Part shown: piece by piece, positions 16,425 to 24,329 of the stretch
Numbering within the stretch: the first letter of the stretch is position 1
How the letters are laid out: each line of letters starts with the position of its first letter
Assembly (NCBI GenBank): GCA_024232855.1
Contig: JAAEPH010000028.1
Location: 1 to 33,835, forward strand
DNA: 33,835 nucleotides
Source: Gammaproteobacteria bacterium
GTDB lineage: Bacteria > Pseudomonadota > Gammaproteobacteria > GCA-001735895
Reading direction: 5' to 3'
Notes under the pieces: model-generated
What the model was told of the DNA's origin: nothing
The model's input: only the letters and a program-made list of their open reading frames with translations
Database searches by the model: none
Program-made: the position numbers and the translations under genes

Positions 16425-17092
16425 TCCAGAATGTCAACTTCTCGCCGGTTGACCCGTAGCACACCGCATTCCTGAAAGCGGGTCAGGGTCCGGCTCACGG
16501 TTTCCACCGCCAATCCCAGATAACAACCGATATCCTGGCGTGACATGGTCAGAAAGAAGGACGTAGCGGAATAACCGCGCGACCAGTAGCGGCAGGCCAG
16601 GTCATCGAGAAAACTGGCGATGCGACCATCGGCGTCCTTGCGCGCCAGCATCAAAACCAGGTTGTGATCACGCTGCATTTGTTCGGCGGTAATCTTGAGC
16701 AGGTTCACGCCTTCCGATTTTGCGGATAAAAAAGCATGCGGAAAGCGGCACACGGAGGTAGTTTCAAGGGTAATGGTCGAAGACATGCGATGCTGCGATT
16801 CGGTTACGTCCATCCCGAAAACATCGCCCGGCAGGTAGAACCCCAGCACTTGCTCCTCGCCGTCTTCGGTCACCATGTAGCTTTTCACGGAACCACTACG
16901 CACCACATAAAAACAATCGGCGTCCTCGCCCTCGCGAAAAACAAATTCGCCCTTGCGGTTGATGCGTTTGGCGTGGCTTAACTGCTGGTACGCATCCTCG
17001 CTATTCAGTAGAACCATGCCGAGGCAACCGCCACGCGGTTCACAGACATGACACTCGTGCACGAGATGACTGGACTGAGCCTGGGTTAACAT
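16337..17092 (-). CDS. fnr: FNR/ANR-type oxygen-sensing transcriptional regulator
   Basis: 251 residues from ATG 17092, which has GGAGGT 7-12 bases upstream; a GTG at 17098 abuts that site and is less likely. The cluster ligands of FNR are all present: Cys14, Cys17 and Cys23 (CHVCEPRGGC) and Cys115, matching the E. coli spacing closely. A cyclic-nucleotide-binding-like domain follows, then a helix-turn-helix RQDIGCYLGLAVETVSRTLTRFQ whose E-xx-SR residues contact TTGAT half-sites. The protein therefore fits the six FNR-type boxes found in this window. The 4Fe-4S form is expected to dimerise and bind DNA when oxygen is low. The C-terminal tail beyond LDHDTLRKIAG is extended and overlaps the convergent TauE/SafE gene. 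Confidence 0.96.
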   Translation of the reverse strand: MLTQAQSSHLVHECHVCEPRGGCLGMVLLNSEDAYQQLSHAKRINRKGEFVFREGEDADCFYVVRSGSVKSYMVTEDGEEQVLGFYLPGDVFGMDVTESQHRMSSTITLETTSVCRFPHAFLSAKSEGVNLLKITAEQMQRDHNLVLMLARKDADGRIASFLDDLACRYWSRGYSATSFFLTMSRQDIGCYLGLAVETVSRTLTRFQECGVLRVNRREVDILDHDTLRKIAGTRVSNVSPDCCKTVELKSV

Positions 17093-17153
17093 AATCACAC
17101 CTCCGACCGATCAAATTTATGGCATTAAGCATGCCTTGTGCACGGAATCGACA

Positions 17154-17174
17154 CCATCGGGGTTTCCCTGATGG
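17154..17174. promoter_or_regulatory. 21-bp inverted repeat between divergent fnr and the sensor kinase
   Basis: CCATCGGGG and CCCTGATGG form nine pairs (one G-T) around TTT. It lies in the 142-bp gap between the divergent fnr and kinase genes, about 60 bp upstream of each. It could be an operator or a cruciform-type element; it does not match an FNR box. No function can be assigned from sequence alone. Confidence 0.35.
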
Positions 17175-17234
17175 GCTTATAGGGGCATTCCAGATACCAT
17201 AGCCACAACACCTAAACTGCGCCAACCAGATCGA

Positions 17235-18881
17235 GTGATCCAACGTCAACCGTTCAACCAGCTTTTCCTGATCATGGCCACGGCGGCGCTGCTGGTTAGC
17301 GCCATTTCGATCTTCAGCCTTTACCATACCGCGATAGAGCAGCATCGCCTGCGCCTGGTAGAAACGGTTAAAAGCCAGGCGCGACTGATCGAAGCCATCG
17401 CCGAGTTCGATGATCTCGATAGTGAAGACAAGAACCCGGAACGTACTCGCAAAACCGTGCTCGAAAAGGTCGCCGCTGCCCATAACGAGTTTGAAGGCTT
17501 CGGCGACAGCGGCGAGTTCGCGCTGGCGCGTCGTGACGGCGATCAGATCGTTTTCGTGTTGAGCCAACGCCATCCCCAGGGGCATCATCCCCAGTCGCAG
17601 ACTCCACGTCCGATTCCATTCAGTGGCCTTTGGGCCGAACCGATGCGGCGCGCGCTTGCCGGTAAATCGGGGGTCCTGACCGGACTCGATTATCGAGGCA
17701 TTGAAGTTCTCGCGGCACATGAACCGGTGTCGATACTCGACCTGGGCCTGGTCGCGAAAATCGACGTTAGCGAAATTCGCGAACCGTTCATACACACGGG
17801 TATGCTCACCATCGGCGCGACGATACTGGTTATATTCATCGCCAGCGGCCTCTTCTTCCGAGTTTCGAGACCGATCGAGCATATCATCGATCAGCAGGCG
17901 GAAACCTTTCGCACGCTCGCTGTAACCGCGCACGAGGGCATCGTCATCGCCAACACCGACGGAATCATCGAATTTGTCAATCCCGCGGTAGAACGACTAT
18001 TCGGTTACAAGCCCGGCGAGCTGCTTGGCCGCTCGGTAAAGTGCCTGATGCCGGATGAACACAGCATGGCCCACGACGGATACATACAAAGATACCTGCA
18101 GACCGGCCTTCCCAGGATCATCGGTACCAGCCGTCAACTGACCGCGCTACGCAAGGACGGCTCGCGGTTTCCGGTCTACCTGTCGATTGGCGACATCAAG
18201 ACCAGCCACGCGCGCCTGTTTGCCGGGGTCATACTCGATATGAGCGAGCAACGACAGCTGCAGCGCGAAATTCTCGAAATCCCGGTGAGCGAACAGCGCC
18301 GAATCGGCCAGGAATTACACGATGGTCTGGGCCAGCAACTCACCGGCCTCGGCTTGCTGGCCACCAGCCTGCTCAACAAGGCCAGTAAACCGGAGCATGA
18401 TCTGGCGGCAAGGCTTGCCAACGGTTTGCAGGAAGCGATTTCCCAGGTGCGTGCCCTGTCGCGTGGTTTGATGCCGGTCGATATTAACGCCGAGGGATTT
18501 GCCAACGCGCTCGAAAACCTGGCAGGTGAGATTCGCTCCCACAGTAATATCCCGGTGTTGCTGACGCTTAACCGGCGGATTCATGTTCTCGACAACACCA
18601 GTGCAATGCATCTTTACCGGATTGCGCAGGAAGCGCTCAACAACGCCGTCAAGCATGCGCACGCAAGCCAGATCCAGATTTCGTTGGGACTCGAAGGCAA
18701 ACGCGGCTGCCTCTCGATACGCGACAATGGCCGGGGATTCGACGGTTCGCCGCAAAAATCCCTCGGACTTGGGCTGCGTATCATGCAGCATCGTTGCGCC
18801 CTGATCGATGCTGAATTTGAAATCAAATCCTCGCATGTTGAAGGCACAGAGGTAAAATGCTATTTCATGATTGAAACCTGA
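17235..18881 (+). CDS. Membrane-bound heme-PAS sensor histidine kinase (FixL-like PAS, NarX-type kinase)
   Basis: 548 residues from a GTG start. Layout: membrane helix at about 9-30, a periplasmic domain to about 188, a second helix at 190-209, a PAS domain at about 225-340, a HisKA_3 dimerisation domain with phospho-acceptor His362 (ELHDGLGQQLTG), and a HATPase domain to the end (N-box EALNNAVKHA, G-box DNGRGFDG, then GLGLRIMQHR). The PAS domain has the FixL heme pattern: His280 in HDGYIQRY (proximal heme ligand) and Arg300 in IIGTSR (position of FixL Arg220, which senses bound oxygen). This points to oxygen or redox sensing. The cognate regulator starts 17 bp downstream, and the gene is divergent from fnr. 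The heme-binding role is inferred from motifs. Confidence 0.88.
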   Translation: MIQRQPFNQLFLIMATAALLVSAISIFSLYHTAIEQHRLRLVETVKSQARLIEAIAEFDDLDSEDKNPERTRKTVLEKVAAAHNEFEGFGDSGEFALARRDGDQIVFVLSQRHPQGHHPQSQTPRPIPFSGLWAEPMRRALAGKSGVLTGLDYRGIEVLAAHEPVSILDLGLVAKIDVSEIREPFIHTGMLTIGATILVIFIASGLFFRVSRPIEHIIDQQAETFRTLAVTAHEGIVIANTDGIIEFVNPAVERLFGYKPGELLGRSVKCLMPDEHSMAHDGYIQRYLQTGLPRIIGTSRQLTALRKDGSRFPVYLSIGDIKTSHARLFAGVILDMSEQRQLQREILEIPVSEQRRIGQELHDGLGQQLTGLGLLATSLLNKASKPEHDLAARLANGLQEAISQVRALSRGLMPVDINAEGFANALENLAGEIRSHSNIPVLLTLNRRIHVLDNTSAMHLYRIAQEALNNAVKHAHASQIQISLGLEGKRGCLSIRDNGRGFDGSPQKSLGLGLRIMQHRCALIDAEFEIKSSHVEGTEVKCYFMIET

Positions 18882-18898
18882 ACCTGCGACGATAGCCC

Positions 18899-19540
18899 AT
18901 GACAAAAATCCTGATAGTCGACGATCATCCCCTGGTACGCACCGGCTTCGCACAGCTGATCGGCGACTGCCCCGACCTCGAGGTTTGCGGCGAAGCCGGG
19001 GACATGGCCGAGGCGCTCAGGCAAATCGATGCCAGCTCTCCGCAACTGGCGATCATCGACTTATCGCTGGCCGGCGGTAGCGGTCTCGATTTGATCGAGC
19101 ATATCAAATCGCGTAACAAGGATATCCTGATGCTGGTGGCATCGATGCACGACGAGACCCTGTACGCCGAGCGCGTACTCGCGGCCGGCGCCCGCGGTTA
19201 CATCAACAAGCAGGAAGCCCAGGAAAGTATTATTCGGGCGATTCGCCAGGTATTGCGCGGCAATGTTTACCTGAGCGAACCCATGACCGAACGCCTGCTG
19301 AACGGCATGGTCGATGCCCCGGTCGAAAAACGCGATATCGAAAGCTTGTCAAATCGCGAACTTCAGGTGTTCGAGTTGATCGGCGAGGGCGTGTCCAGCA
19401 GCCAGATTGCCACCCAACTCAACCTCAGCGTCAAGACCATTGAAACCCACCAGGCCAACATCAAGAAGAAGCTCGGCCTCGAATCGGCGCACGAGTTGAA
19501 CCAGCGTGCGATTCGCTGGGTCATGGACCAGGAATCCTAG
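18899..19540 (+). CDS. NarL/FixJ-family response regulator
   Basis: 213 residues. The receiver domain starts TKILIVDDHPLVRTGF, with phosphorylation site Asp54 in LAIIDLSL and the conserved Lys in GYINKQEA near residue 104. The C-terminal LuxR-type helix-turn-helix is LSNRELQVFELIGEGVSSSQ with IATQLNLSVKTIETHQANI. It forms a two-component pair with the heme-PAS kinase just upstream, so it is expected to bind DNA when that kinase is active. Targets are unknown; hsp20, usp, fnr and the cbb3 operon nearby are candidates. The stop codon runs into a long inverted repeat. Confidence 0.95.
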   Translation: MTKILIVDDHPLVRTGFAQLIGDCPDLEVCGEAGDMAEALRQIDASSPQLAIIDLSLAGGSGLDLIEHIKSRNKDILMLVASMHDETLYAERVLAAGARGYINKQEAQESIIRAIRQVLRGNVYLSEPMTERLLNGMVDAPVEKRDIESLSNRELQVFELIGEGVSSSQIATQLNLSVKTIETHQANIKKKLGLESAHELNQRAIRWVMDQES

Positions 19541-19602
19541 TCCGCATCGCTCACCGTTTTGCGACACCCTCGCGACGTAAAACGGTGAGCGATGCAGGCT
19601 AG
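19537..19602. repeat. Long inverted repeat directly after the response regulator (terminator or REP-like)
   Basis: GCATCGCTCACCGTTTT (19544-19560) pairs perfectly with AAAACGGTGAGCGATGC (19579-19595): 17 bp, 18-nt loop. With mismatches the stem extends through the stop codon (CTAG at 19537-19540 and 19599-19602). No T-run follows, so it may be a bidirectional or factor-assisted terminator, an mRNA-stabilising structure or a REP-like repeat. Its outer part, TAG-TCCGCATCGCTCA, recurs after other genes in the window. Confidence 0.75.
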
Positions 19603-19625
19603 CAGCTACCTGACTGTCCGAATTA

Positions 19626-19639
19626 TTGACCTGCGTCAA
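19626..19639 (+). promoter_or_regulatory. FNR-type box upstream of hsp20
   Basis: TTGACCTGCGTCAA fits the FNR-type pattern TTGAC-N4-GTCAA. The centre at 19632.5 predicts a start near 19674 and a leader of about 40 nt to the hsp20 ATG. The matching -10 (TAGCGT, 19662-19667) is poor, so the promoter should depend strongly on an activator if it is real. Confidence 0.7.
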
Positions 19640-19713
19640 TTCCCTTGTTTTTGAGTCTTGATAGCGTTTTTACCAGCCCTATCTTGGGTGTTACACGATA
19701 AGAGGACAAGCTC

Positions 19714-20160
19714 ATGAATACACAATTGTGGAATCCTTTCCATGAATTCGAAAACCTGCTCGACCGCTACAACAAAAGCAGTGGCGGCGCCATGCGCAAT
19801 TCAGCCGACAGTGATCTGAGTTTTGCGGACTGGGCACCCTCCGTCGACATCGACGAAGATGCGAACCAGTACCTGATCAAGGCCGATCTGCCCGGCGTCG
19901 ACAAGGGAAATATCGACGTCAAGCTGGAAAACGGCATGCTCAGCATCCGCGGCGAAAAAAGCACCGAAACCGAAACCGACAAGGGTGGCAAACACCATCG
20001 ACGCGAACGTTTTCACGGTACTTTCGCACGCAGCTTTACGCTGCCGGATTCGATCGATGCCGACAAGGTCGACGCGGCCTACAAGGATGGTGTACTGACA
20101 CTGGCAATTCCGAAGGTGGAAAAGGCGAGGCCCAAGTCGATCGATATCAAGATCAGCTAG
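19714..20160 (+). CDS. Hsp20 / alpha-crystallin family small heat-shock protein
   Basis: 148 residues, typical of bacterial Hsp20. The N-terminal arm (NPFHEFENLLDRYN) precedes an alpha-crystallin domain from about residue 42 (WAPSVDIDEDANQYLIKADLPGVD) with the conserved LENGMLSIRGEK and a terminal AYKDGVLTLAIPKVE. A C-terminal KSIDIKIS carries the I-x-I motif used in oligomer formation. It is an ATP-independent holdase that keeps unfolding proteins soluble in the cytoplasm. AGAGGA precedes the ATG. The FNR-type box upstream, and the usp gene with its own box downstream, suggest induction in low oxygen, which is inference. Confidence 0.95.
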   Translation: MNTQLWNPFHEFENLLDRYNKSSGGAMRNSADSDLSFADWAPSVDIDEDANQYLIKADLPGVDKGNIDVKLENGMLSIRGEKSTETETDKGGKHHRRERFHGTFARSFTLPDSIDADKVDAAYKDGVLTLAIPKVEKARPKSIDIKIS

Positions 20161-20172
20161 GAGTCTGATTCG

Positions 20173-20202
20173 ACAGGCGGCACGGCAGGTTGTGCCGCCT
20201 GT
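20173..20202 (+). terminator. Hairpin terminator after hsp20
   Basis: ACAGGCGGCAC (20173-20183) and GTGCCGCCTGT (20192-20202) form a perfect 11-bp GC-rich stem with an 8-nt loop, 13 bp after the hsp20 stop. Only a short T tract follows, so termination may be partial. Confidence 0.75.
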
Positions 20203-20251
20203 TCTCCACGTGGCACGCGCAACGACAAGCGCCTGGCAGATCTTGCGGGCA

Positions 20252-20265
20252 TTGACGCATATCAA
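20252..20265 (+). promoter_or_regulatory. FNR/ANR box upstream of usp
   Basis: TTGACGCATATCAA fits TTGAY-N4-ATCAA. Its centre at 20258.5 predicts a start near 20300; CATCAT (20288-20293) matches the -10 consensus at four of six positions. The leader would be about 22 nt and contain GGAG. Universal stress genes are known ANR targets in Pseudomonas. Confidence 0.83.
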
Positions 20266-20321
20266 TTCATCCACCGCCGCAATCACGCATCATTGCATTG
20301 TCATTGCAATGGAGCGATACA

Positions 20322-21161
20322 ATGAAATACAAGAACATACTCATCCATCTGGATCATAGCAGCGGCTGCCGCAACCGCCTCGAAGCCGCCTTCGGCCTGG
20401 CGCGCAAATTCGATGCTCGGGTAATCGGTCTGTTCGTGGTTCCAAATTACATCGTGCCGTCCTATGTTGAAGCCCAGATCAGTGTCGATCTAATCACCGA
20501 CGTCACCGAAAAAGCGATGGCACGGGCCAGCGAGACGCTCGCCGGCTATCGGAAACTTGCCAAAGACACGGGTGTCGATATGCAGGGTCACGTCATCGAA
20601 GGACAACTTATTCCGATTCTGCGTGAACATTCGAAGTATGCCGACCTGCTGGTGCTGGGTCAGGATCATCCCGACGACCCGGACAACGCCAGCTATGGCC
20701 TGGCCGATTCATTGCTGTTCGAAGGCGCCTGTGCCTGCCTGGTGGTACCGCATAGCGGTAAACTCGCCACTCCCGGCAAACGCGTACTGCTGACCTGGAA
20801 CGCGAGCCGCGAATCCGCGCACGCATTGCGCGAAGCCATGCCCTTGCTCAGCGAGGCGGAAACCATCGTGGTGCTGTCGTCGGAACCGGACGATGGCGAT
20901 GACGATCTCGCGCGCGGCCATCCGCACGCCCGCGAACTGGACCGATTTCTCAAGTCACACGGTATCGATGCGGTATCCAGCGGCATCAGTGACCCCGACA
21001 TGAACGCCACCGACGCGATTATCGGCCAGGCCGTGGAAATGAATGCCGATCTAATCGTGATGGGGGCTTACGGGCATGCGCGCCTGCGCGAAATCATTCT
21101 CGGCGGCGTCACCCACGACCTGCTCAAGCAGTCACAATTGCCCTTGCTGATGGCACATTAG
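20322..21161 (+). CDS. Universal stress protein, tandem UspA domains
   Basis: 279 residues with two Usp domains: the first from about 1 to 145 (YKNILIHLDHSSGCRNRLEAAF, ending in DSLLFEGACACLVVP) and the second from about 150 to 279, with the nucleotide-loop-like GAYGHARLREIILGGVTHDLLKQS. The first domain has a weaker form of the G-2x-G-9x-G(S/T) ATP motif. Usp proteins help survival under starvation and energy stress; tandem forms occur in the anaerobic-survival set controlled by ANR. ATG 20322 is chosen because GGAG lies 8-11 bases upstream and the FNR-based promoter predicts a start at about 20300; an earlier TTG in frame at 20298 would precede it. Confidence 0.94.
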   Translation: MKYKNILIHLDHSSGCRNRLEAAFGLARKFDARVIGLFVVPNYIVPSYVEAQISVDLITDVTEKAMARASETLAGYRKLAKDTGVDMQGHVIEGQLIPILREHSKYADLLVLGQDHPDDPDNASYGLADSLLFEGACACLVVPHSGKLATPGKRVLLTWNASRESAHALREAMPLLSEAETIVVLSSEPDDGDDDLARGHPHARELDRFLKSHGIDAVSSGISDPDMNATDAIIGQAVEMNADLIVMGAYGHARLREIILGGVTHDLLKQSQLPLLMAH

Positions 21162-21180
21162 CCCGCATCGGCATCGGTAA

Positions 21181-22179
21181 TCAGCTACGGATGTTGTCGG
21201 CAATCAGGCTCAGAATCTCGAACATCACCGCGGCCGCGAAATGCGCGGTTTGCTTGTTCGGTGAATCCTTGGTCGGCATCAGGCAAACGACATCGCCACC
21301 GATGATATTCTTGCCGCGCACGCAACGAATCAATTCCATCGCTTCATCGACCTGGAAGCCCTGGATACCGCATTCGAGATTGGAGACACCCGGACATACG
21401 GTCGCATCCATGCAATCGAGGTCAAAGGTGATATAGAGTGGCGTATCACCGATACGATCGTTGATCAATTCCATCGTCGCCCGTGGGCCGAGTTCACGGT
21501 AACGCTTGATCGGTATCACTTCGTAACCCAGGTCCGAACTGGTCTTCCACCAGTCGAGCGTGCGCGGATTGCCGCGCATGCCAATCTGTATGCTGTGGGA
21601 AGAATCGATCAAACCCGAACGCACCAGGTAAGCCGCCCAGTGCGCCGCCGATTTCTTTGCGCCGAGAAAATGCGGAATTTGTTCAAAGGCATCGGTGTGC
21701 GCATCGAAATGCAGGAATGCAGCCTTTTTACCCCCGCTGAGCCTGGCGCCCTCACCCGCTATCGCCTGGACAATTCCGCCGGTGATGGCATGATCGCCAC
21801 CGATCGACACGGGTCTTGCGCCGGCCTTGTCGATGGCGCGATAAAACTCGGTCATGCGCTCGATACAGCGCTCGTTGTCATTCGCCTCGGGCAGGGGCAC
21901 ATCGCCCATGTCGCCGATGCGGCAGGCATTCCACGGGTCGAGCTGAAACTCGGTGTGCACCCGGTGCGCCAGCGCCGAGATATCACGCACCGCGCGCGGA
22001 CCCAGGTGCTGATCGCGTTCGGTGGTGCCGTTACCGGTCGAATGCGGCACCCCGACCAGTGCGATATCGAGATTACCCGGGTCGCGTTCGATCGGGCACC
22101 TGAATAGAGATGGAATATCCCACCAATACAGGCTTTCCATCATCATTTTGTCGTCGTTGGATAAATCGCCAGTCATCAT
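21181..22179 (-). CDS. Arginase/agmatinase-family ureohydrolase
   Basis: About 332 residues. The binuclear manganese site is complete: VSIGGDHAIT, AAFLHFDAHTDAF and YITFDLDCMDATVCPG. The family hydrolyses guanidino compounds such as agmatine, arginine or guanidinobutyrate to urea and an amine; the N-terminal part and length resemble agmatinases, but substrate is not fixed by these motifs. Two ATGs (22179 and 22176) follow GAGG on the minus strand; the second has the better spacing. The gene is divergent from an amidase pseudogene and close to a LysW-type operon for arginine- or lysine-like synthesis, so a link with guanidino or polyamine metabolism is plausible. Confidence 0.9.
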   Translation of the reverse strand: MMTGDLSNDDKMMMESLYWWDIPSLFRCPIERDPGNLDIALVGVPHSTGNGTTERDQHLGPRAVRDISALAHRVHTEFQLDPWNACRIGDMGDVPLPEANDNERCIERMTEFYRAIDKAGARPVSIGGDHAITGGIVQAIAGEGARLSGGKKAAFLHFDAHTDAFEQIPHFLGAKKSAAHWAAYLVRSGLIDSSHSIQIGMRGNPRTLDWWKTSSDLGYEVIPIKRYRELGPRATMELINDRIGDTPLYITFDLDCMDATVCPGVSNLECGIQGFQVDEAMELIRCVRGKNIIGGDVVCLMPTKDSPNKQTAHFAAAVMFEILSLIADNIRS

Positions 22180-22261
22180 CAAACCTCGTTTTAACAGGCG
22201 CGCTTACCGAGAAACCGGGCATCGTTTATCTCGCCTGTGCCAATTGGGAATACGCCGATAA

Positions 22262-23195
22262 TAGCGTAAACTCGCGCCTCACCGGCGGCTCCAGTAGCGG
22301 TTCGGCGGCGGCGCTCGGCTTTGGTCTTTGCGCCGCGGCGCTTGGAACGGACACCGGCGGTTCGGTACGGGCGCCGGCCGCATTGTGCGGCCTGGTCGGT
22401 TTCAAGCCGACCCTCGGACGCGTCAGCACCACCGGCGTCATCCCCTTTTCCTGGACGCTCGATCATGTCGGCACGCTGACCCGTAGCGCGGGCGATGCCG
22501 CGACCGTCTTCAATTCATTGCTGCCTGGCCAACCGAAGGTCGCCGCGGTGAACCTTGAGAACCTGGTCATCGGCATCCCGCAAAGTTTCTTCTTCGAGCG
22601 CTGCGACGGCGAAATTCTCGACGGCGTCGATACCCTGATGTGTTTCCTGCGCGAAGCGGGCGCCAGCCTCAAGCCGGTAGCCATGCCGTCGATGCAATAC
22701 ACGCGCACGGTATCGCTCGCCGTACAAATGCCCGAGGCCCTGTCGTTTCACAATCGTTATCTAGAGCAACGCGGCCACCTCTACAGCCAGGATTTTCGAG
22801 CCGGGCTGGCGCTGGGGCAGTGCCTGCTCGCCGAGCAATACATTCGCTCCCGGCGCTTTATCGAAACCTATCGGCGCGATATCGACGCCGTGTTTACCGA
22901 GGTCGATGCCATCCTGACACCGGCGACCCCGGTGATCGCGCCAAAAATAGGGGCAGTCGAGGTCAGCGTCGACGGCATCTCCGAGCCCGCCGGCAACGCC
23001 ATTACCCGCTATACCTCGTTTTTCAACATGACCGGGCACCCGGCAATTACGCTGCCCTGCGGCATGCACAGCGAGGGCTTGCCGTTTGCCGCGCAACTGG
23101 TCGGCAAACACCACGACGACGAGCAACTACTCGAGCTCGCCAGGCGCATCGAATCGGACTTCGGCTTCGAGTTACCGCTGCCTGACCCGGGTTGA
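22262..23195 (+). pseudogene. Amidase signature family, N-terminally truncated
   Basis: The recognisable amidase begins abruptly near LTGGSSSGSAAALG and continues through GTDTGGSVRAPAALCGLVGFK, FSWTLDHVGTLTRS and ILTPATPVIAPK to a normal C-terminus (about 310 residues of the usual 450-500). The catalytic Lys (GxPxxxKD) region and the N-terminal third are missing, so it cannot form the Ser-cisSer-Lys triad. The frame stays open upstream to about 22110, but that part overlaps the start of the divergent ureohydrolase and does not look like amidase. The remaining frame has no internal stops, which suggests a recent truncation. It differs clearly from the intact amidase at 3.8-5.2 kb. Confidence 0.8.
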
Positions 23196-23232
23196 GCTGA
23201 TGTCGTTCCTGCGTAAGCAGAAAGCTCAATAT

Positions 23233-23254
23233 GCGGGTTAGCCGCAAAACCCGC
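23233..23254. other. Small hairpin in the amidase-lysW intergenic region
   Basis: GCGGGTT (23233-23239) and AACCCGC (23248-23254) pair over 7 bp with an 8-nt loop, 38 bp after the amidase remnant. There is no T-run; weak terminator at best. A TAAAAT at 23277-23282 could serve as a -10 element for the lysW operon. Confidence 0.35.
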
Positions 23255-23316
23255 TTGGCGGGGAGCGGGCAAACGCATAAAATACCCGGCTTTCCAGTAA
23301 CCAGGTGAGGTTTGTC

Positions 23317-23481
23317 ATGGGCGAATGTCCGATTTGTGCGGCTGAAGTAGAAGTGGCCAACGATGCAATTGCGGGTGAGTTACTGGTGTGCGACGACTGC
23401 GGCGCCGAACTCGAGTTAAAGTGTGTCGATCCGGTTGACCTGGCCGAAGCGCCGGCCGCCGAAGAGGACTGGGGCCAGTGA
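23317..23481 (+). CDS. lysW: LysW-type amino-group carrier protein with C-terminal Gln
   Basis: 54 residues, exactly the length of Thermus LysW. It has two zinc-binding pairs, CPIC (4-7) and CDDC (25-28), the CGAELELK segment, an acidic stretch, and the LysW-type end EEDWG. In known LysW/AmCP proteins residue 54 is Glu; its gamma-carboxyl is joined to the amino group of aminoadipate or glutamate, which then stays attached during conversion to lysine or ornithine. Here codon 54 is CAG (Gln), followed by TGA. The ATG at 23317 has GAGG about 9 bases upstream. The lysX GTG overlaps the stop. The carrier call is firm from length, motifs and operon; the Gln end is unusual and affects how it is charged. 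Confidence 0.92.
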   Translation: MGECPICAAEVEVANDAIAGELLVCDDCGAELELKCVDPVDLAEAPAAEEDWGQ

Positions 23482-24329
23482 ATGTTGGCTCGTTAAAGAT
23501 CGGCCTGCTGCATTCGCTGATCCGTAAGGAAGAGAAGCTGCTGATCGAGGCGTTTCGCAAAGCAGGTGTCGAGCCGATCATGATCGACGATCGCAAGTTG
23601 ATCATGGATTTTCATTCGGCTCCCGGCATCGACATCCTGGTCGAGCGTTCGATCAACCATTCGCGCGCGCTACACGCGCTCAGACTTTTCGAAAGTGCCG
23701 GCGTGCACTGCGTCAACTCACACAAGGTATCGCAAATCTGTGGCGACAAACTACTCACCACCGCCGCGCTCAAGGACAACGGCATCGCGCAACCGAAATG
23801 CCGGGTCGCCTTCACCGAGGAATCCGCGCTCGAGGCGATCGAGGAACTCGGCTACCCGGTGGTGCTGAAACCGGCAGTCGGATCCTGGGGCCGCCTGCTG
23901 TCCAAGATCAATGATCGCGATTCCGCTGAAACCGTGCTCGAACACAAAACCGTTCTAGGTAGCTATCACCACTCGATTTTCTACATCCAGCAATACGTCG
24001 AAAAGAAGGGGCGCGATATCCGCAGTTTCGTGGTCGGCGACGACTGTATTGCCGCCATTTACCGCAGCTCAGACCACTGGATCACCAACACGGCGCGCGG
24101 CGCAACGGCGAGCAAATGCGATGTGACGCCCGAGGTCGCCGAAATATCGCTGGCCGCGGCGAAAGCGGTCGGCGGCGGTATCGTCGCGGTCGACCTGTTT
24201 GAAAGCGATGACGGCCTGCTGGTCAACGAGGTCAACTACACCATGGAATTTCGCAACAGCATCGATACCACCGGCATCGACATTCCCCAGGTCGTCGCCA
24301 ACTACGTAATTGGTCTCGTCAAACAATGA
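23478..24329 (+). CDS. lysX: LysX/ArgX-type ATP-grasp ligase (charges LysW)
   Basis: 283 residues in the RimK-like ATP-grasp group. The GTG start overlaps the lysW stop. Visible features are [19 protein letters not shown] (nucleotide-binding Lys and loop), the [20 protein letters not shown] segment, WITNTARGA, and the metal-binding [12 protein letters not shown] near the C-terminus typical of LysX. The enzyme activates the terminal carboxylate of LysW with ATP and ligates the alpha-amino group of an amino acid, probably glutamate or aminoadipate. No aminoadipate-pathway genes are seen nearby, which slightly favours glutamate and hence ornithine/arginine; this is inference. Confidence 0.93.
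   Translation: MNVGSLKIGLLHSLIRKEEKLLIEAFRKAGVEPIMIDDRKLIMDFHSAPGIDILVERSINHSRALHALRLFESAGVHCVNSHKVSQICGDKLLTTAALKDNGIAQPKCRVAFTEESALEAIEELGYPVVLKPAVGSWGRLLSKINDRDSAETVLEHKTVLGSYHHSIFYIQQYVEKKGRDIRSFVVGDDCIAAIYRSSDHWITNTARGATASKCDVTPEVAEISLAAAKAVGGGIVAVDLFESDDGLLVNEVNYTMEFRNSIDTTGIDIPQVVANYVIGLVKQ

Noticed and set aside
17105-17116. TTGAT half-site in the fnr leader (minus strand) as an autoregulatory FNR box
   Set aside because: Only one half matches; the partner half (CGGAG) does not resemble ATCAA.
22110-22261. Upstream extension of the amidase remnant
   Set aside because: It overlaps the N-terminus of the divergent ureohydrolase and its translation has no amidase character.
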